The position numbers and the translations under genes were made by a program. Below are positions 60,146 to 64,000 of a stretch of 64,000 nt of DNA, in pieces. Source of the DNA: Zerene cesonia (lineage: Eukaryota; Arthropoda; Insecta; Lepidoptera; Pieridae); contig NC_052105.1 in NCBI RefSeq assembly GCF_012273895.1, positions 5,370,716 through 5,434,715 of the forward strand. The letters are read 5' to 3'. Numbering within the stretch: the stretch's first letter is position 1; the number at the start of each line of letters is the position of its first letter. The notes beneath the pieces were generated by a model. It searched no databases and was not told the DNA's origin. It worked only from the letters and a program-made list of their open reading frames with translations.

Positions 60146-61065
60146 TCGTTGTGTTATATTAATACAATAATCGGCTATTTGAAATGAGCAGAGTAGTATT
60201 GTATATTGTATATAGTATAGTATTTGAAATGAGAGAGAGACTTTGTTGTTTATCCGAAAGTAGTTCGAGATCAGATGAGTATGGAAAGAATTGACATTAT
60301 ATGTAGCACTTGTCCACGGCATCATTCGATTAAAGGTAAATGTAGTTAACTGAATATGAAGTGGAATAGAAAGATTTGCTGCCTTTGACTAGTGTGAAGG
60401 GTTTACAGCCACTAGCCCAGATTGTCATGTGTTCGTCCGATAGGAACAAAATAGATAGATATGATTTATGATTTATTTTGAAGTATGTGCGTTTTATGTT
60501 CCTTTTCACTACTATTACAGACAAAAAGGTAATACTTGGTCCAATAGGTTTCGCTTTAGACGAACAGTTTTTGAAACTATCAATGAACATACGATGTAAG
60601 TTTTAACGCTGGTCTCCTGACCTATATCTATTATTATGACAAATCCCCGAAAGAGATTCACAGACACATAGAAAGAGTCTTCAACCAGAAAATCTTAATA
60701 CTTAAAGACTAAAAACAACCCAGGATCTTATGTATCTGCTAATACTCTCACGTTCCACACAAGACTGGTTTCCTGTATTTCAAATTATTAATATTACTTA
60801 TCGCAACATGTGACGCAACTAAATTGAAGACGTCTTAAATATGGACTTTCTGTTTTATGACTCGCAAAACTATAATAATTAATTTTAATGTCAACCGCCA
60901 ACGTAACTGTACCACATAAAAACTCTCATTACGCAATATTAACATTTTACATTAACATTTTATAAGTGTTGTGTTTGAAGGAATGAAATAATATAAAAGC
61001 ATCCAACGAACCAATGTATTAATTTAATTTGTATGTTCTCTTCACTACATAGGAGAAACCATAGT

Positions 61066-61218
61066 TTCTTTCCGTTGTCTAGCTCATGTGTATGCTTAGA
61101 TCTTAAAAAGAACACCCCACGGATTTTAATGTTTTTTTTTTAATACGTACAATTTTTAAAAAAGCTTTTTGTGTATTATGCATAATAACGTGCGTGAGAA
61201 ATCGGGGAAGATCGCTAG
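61066..61218 (+). mobile_element. Helitron-like element, family F
   Basis: TTTCCGTTGTCTAGCTCATG leads to TGTATGCTTAGATCTTAAAA and CACGGATTTTAATG. It ends GGGGAAGATCGCTAG followed by T. The 5' limit is approximate. Confidence 0.55.
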
Positions 61219-61939
61219 TTAATACTAAACTATCAGCTTTTAAATTTTGTTCCGATAACTTAATTTGGATAAAAAATCTATTTCTCAATAAGTCTATTTC
61301 CTTTTTAGAAATTGTATTAAATTAATATCATCAAATATAATAATCATAAAAATGCTTCAATGTACTAAAAATTCAGGTTTCATTGTCGATTTTAACGGCA
61401 AAGAATAAGCTTATAAAAATTTCGAACACACATCTCACATCACACATTTATCTACCCTTAAAATGTACTATCGTCTACCAACTAGTGTGTCTACTACTAA
61501 ACAATGCATGTATACACAGCTATAAACACATTTTGCATAACAAACAATTAAGTCTACGAATCGATCCGTACTCAAATGATAGCGCTCATTAAAAGCAAAT
61601 AAACCGAACCAATGTGGGAGTGACAATATTAACAGCTTCCACAGAGAAGTGATATTTCTCAAACGCGAATATTACATTATCTGCCTAGATTAAATCTGAC
61701 TTGAAGTTGACTAATATTATGACATTTGACGCGTGAAAAGGTCGCCTGTCCCTTGGCTCGATTTAAATGGTCCTTGACTATGCGATTTGTGAGAAATGTG
61801 CTTGTGAATTATGATAAAAAATTTCTTCAGGTGAAATTATGAGATTCTTATAATAGATAACTGTCTGGCTGCCTCTTTCATAGTCAGCTACGGCACTGTT
61901 ACGACTCTTATGTAGAAGCAGTTTATATTTATATACTTA

Positions 61940-62118
61940 CTAGCTGCACCCGGCAAACGCTGTTCTGCCTTACTCTTATCATTTAGGGGTATGAAAAATA
62001 GATGTTGGCCGATTCTCATAGATACCGGATAAGCACAAAAAATTTCAACAAAATCGGTCAAACCATTTCGGAGGAGTATGGCAACGAAAACTGTGACACG
62101 AGAATTTTAAATATACTT
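61940..62118 (-). mobile_element. Helitron-like element, family I
   Basis: On the minus strand it starts near CTCGTGTCACAGTTTTCGTT and contains CCATACTCCTCCGAAATGG. It ends GCCGGGTGCAGCTAG, with a subterminal GGCA/TGCC stem around GAACAGCGTT. This is a very common lepidopteran repeat as I recall. The Helitron class is inferred from the end. Confidence 0.6.
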
Positions 62119-62198
62119 ATATTTGTTGTATTTGAAGTGTATACGAGCTACATTATCGCAATGCGATAAAGCTTCGAAATATGTTTATTGTCTTAGAA

Positions 62199-62410
62199 CT
62201 AGCCTTTCACCCTCGGCTTTGCCCGAGTAGTCAAAGGTTCTCCTTTCTTCTGGAAGGCAGTTCCGAGGTTTTCCCGGCATAATTCCCGTTCCCTTGAGAT
62301 TTTTGTTAAAACAACTATCCTAGGTCCTTTCCCGGGTTTCAAACTATCTCCGTATCATATTTCATCAAACCCTGTATTAGCGCGTTCAAAACAAACAAAT
62401 TCTATCGCAT
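62199..62410 (-). mobile_element. Helitron-like element, family E
   Basis: On the minus strand it begins near TTTGTTTTGAACGCGCTAAT, contains GATACGGAGATAGTTTGAAA and CCCGGGAAAGGACCTAGG. It ends GGGTGAAAGGCTAG, with the hairpin CTCGG-GCAAAG-CCGAG. An internal piece of the same family is at 37048. Confidence 0.6.
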
Positions 62411-62547
62411 AATGTGGAAGTGAAGATAATATCGAATATGTTAAAGCTACGGTGCGTTAGTTATATGATTATTACATATTAGTCATATATCATCAAAACT
62501 AACTAACTCAGTAACGAGTACCCGTTAACCAGTAAAAGCATATAGAC

Positions 62548-62631
62548 CACTGAAAGCATTTCCCAAATCCGAACAGTAGTTCCCGAGATTGGCGCGTTCA
62601 AACAAACAAAGTCATCAGCTGTTATTATACT
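62548..62631 (-). mobile_element. Helitron family B-like fragment
   Basis: The minus strand has TTTGTTTGTTTGAACGCGCC, then AATCTCGGGAACTACTG, then AAATGCTTTCAGTGG. This is the 5' half of family B only. Confidence 0.5.
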
Positions 62632-63089
62632 TATAACTAAACATAATTCTCAATTAAACCATAAACCAACTAAACACTACAATTCGTTATTTGAAATGCA
62701 CTTTTATTTTACTACTAAAAATAACAAATGAAGTGAAACAGTAAGAGAAAAACCATCGGCCTCAATTCGTCACAGTAACATTTATATCTACGCAATAAAC
62801 TTTTATTTTGAGGATAAATAGTGCTGCTCGTAAAATATCTATCGTAAGCGACCGCAATCGGAACAATCACGACAGTAGTGTTATTTTAGTAACACATAAT
62901 ACTGGATATTGTCTATTGAAATATTCTTTTATAAGGGTTACATTGTAGATATAGCTGAGCTTGCTACAGCTGGAGTGGAAAGAATTTGTTAGTGAAGTTT
63001 TTTAAGATATGTGGTTTAAAAGTTCGTATTAATGACGCTTATGTGATGAACTGTTGAGATAAGTGTGTTAAATATAAATTTCGTTATCA

Positions 63090-63342
63090 TCCTACTAATA
63101 TTATAAATCCTACTTACTATCCTACTAATCCTACTTCCTTCTTCCTACTTATATTATAAATGAGAAAGTTTGTAAGGATTTAAGTGTGTTTGTTAGTCTT
63201 TCACGCAAAAACTGCAGAACCGATTACAATGAAATTTGGTATGTAGATAGCTAAAAAACTCGAGTAACATATAGGTAACTTTTTACTGCGATATTCCTAC
63301 GGGATACGAATTTATGCGGGTGAAACCTCGGAGCGCAGCTAG
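63090..63342 (+). mobile_element. Helitron family A with repeated 5' end (253 bp)
   Basis: It begins TCCTACTAATATTATAAAT. The start motif CCTACT then recurs several times (63108-63150) before a second TATTATAAATGAGAAAG, so the 5' end is partly duplicated. The 3' end is GGAGCGCAGCTAG followed by T, with a decayed hairpin. It is about 53 bp longer than the standard copy. Confidence 0.75.
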
Positions 63343-64000
63343 TAAACTAAAATATAGAAAGATGCAAACAATTTTTATTTTTATTTAAGCGCATTTACTA
63401 AAAGAAACATGAATTTTGAAAACTCATACCTCGCTGGAACTCTGAATCCACGTTTTCATTGACTCATTTATGTAAAAAAAAATTACATATATTTTTATCT
63501 TATCCTCCATAGTGGATTACAAACCTATCTATCAAACCATTATTTTATTGCCGCTAAGTACCTTGTAGAATTGTTCCATTATTATCGACCTTTTTGAATA
63601 TTGCCAAGGCCAGGTAAAGACGTCTTCACGGTGCATATATGTAACCTTAGTTTTGAATGACCTAGGTTTATTTTGCTTAATAATAGGTAATAAAAAACGT
63701 GATCATCAAATATAATATTCATTGTTTGATGTCTCATTTTTCTATGCATTGCATATTTATTTGTTCAGGGTCTTATGGAATTACTATAGATTTACTTATA
63801 TAATACTGGATGGCGTTCTAAACATTATGTCAAGTGGATGTTAAATATAAACTCTGTGATAAAACTGGGTCAAAATAAACTCGATCTAAGGTGCGATGAT
63901 TGTTATGAAATAGACTTAAATCTAAAAACAATAGACTTTTGTGACATTAACCTTACACAACCACTTTTGATCGATGGAGTCCGCTGTGGAACATTTTTCG
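63343..64000. other. AT-rich stretch, no gene seen
   Basis: No exon or repeat recognised up to the window end. Confidence 0.5.

Noticed and set aside
1..64000. CRISPR array, operon, phage or other prokaryotic system
   Set aside because: No regularly spaced direct repeats, no dense gene packing and no ribosome-binding sites. The repeats are of insect type.

Overview
This window looks like nuclear DNA from a butterfly or moth (Lepidoptera). It is strongly AT-rich, has no operons or ribosome-binding sites, and has no open reading frame that convincingly encodes a known protein. What it does hold is a dense mixture of short repeats that I recognise as typical of lepidopteran genomes. These are non-autonomous Helitrons (5'-TC, 3'-CTAG end, subterminal GC hairpin, inserted between A and T), tRNA-derived SINEs with a GAT-rich tail, a second short retroposed family with target-site duplications, 3' ends of non-LTR retrotransposons, and MITE-like inverted-repeat elements. 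The family assignments are from memory and motif reading, not from a database search.

Layout. 1-3.9 kb holds a Helitron, a retroposed short element with a 10-bp target duplication, a 16-bp perfect hairpin, a terminal-inverted-repeat transposon whose centre is an assembly gap, and a second Helitron family. 5-9.5 kb holds a possible hydrophobic exon, three copies of a Myb-like motif, a Helitron, a complete tRNA-derived SINE and a GC-rich patch that folds on paper into a three-way junction. 10.8-17.3 kb holds a MITE, several Helitrons, a SINE and a 14-bp perfect palindrome. 19-27 kb holds LINE 3' ends, a tRNA-like SINE head, Helitrons, the second assembly gap and two nearby copies of the short retroposed family. 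28-41 kb is mostly plain AT-rich DNA with a decayed reverse-transcriptase motif, two short coding-like patches of unknown nature and scattered Helitrons. 42-54 kb holds a RTE-like tail, a SINE joined to another short element, three LINE 3' ends, Helitron pieces and a 70-nt nested hairpin. 54-64 kb holds a SINE tail, a CpG-rich patch with three successive stem-loops and a final group of Helitrons.

Both runs of N are exactly 1000 bases, which is the usual placeholder for a gap of unknown size, so distances across them are not real. The first gap sits inside a transposon whose two 70-bp ends are perfectly identical inverted repeats. The element is therefore probably young, and the gap probably reflects its repeat structure.

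No gene network can be read from this window. It is best described as intergenic or deep intronic DNA. The items most worth following up are the TIR element around the gap, the structured patch at 9343-9406, the three Myb-like motifs at 5907-6562, the nested hairpin at 47992-48061, the three stem-loops at 60045-60145, and the short unexplained coding-like stretches at 34406-34576 and 36418-36660.
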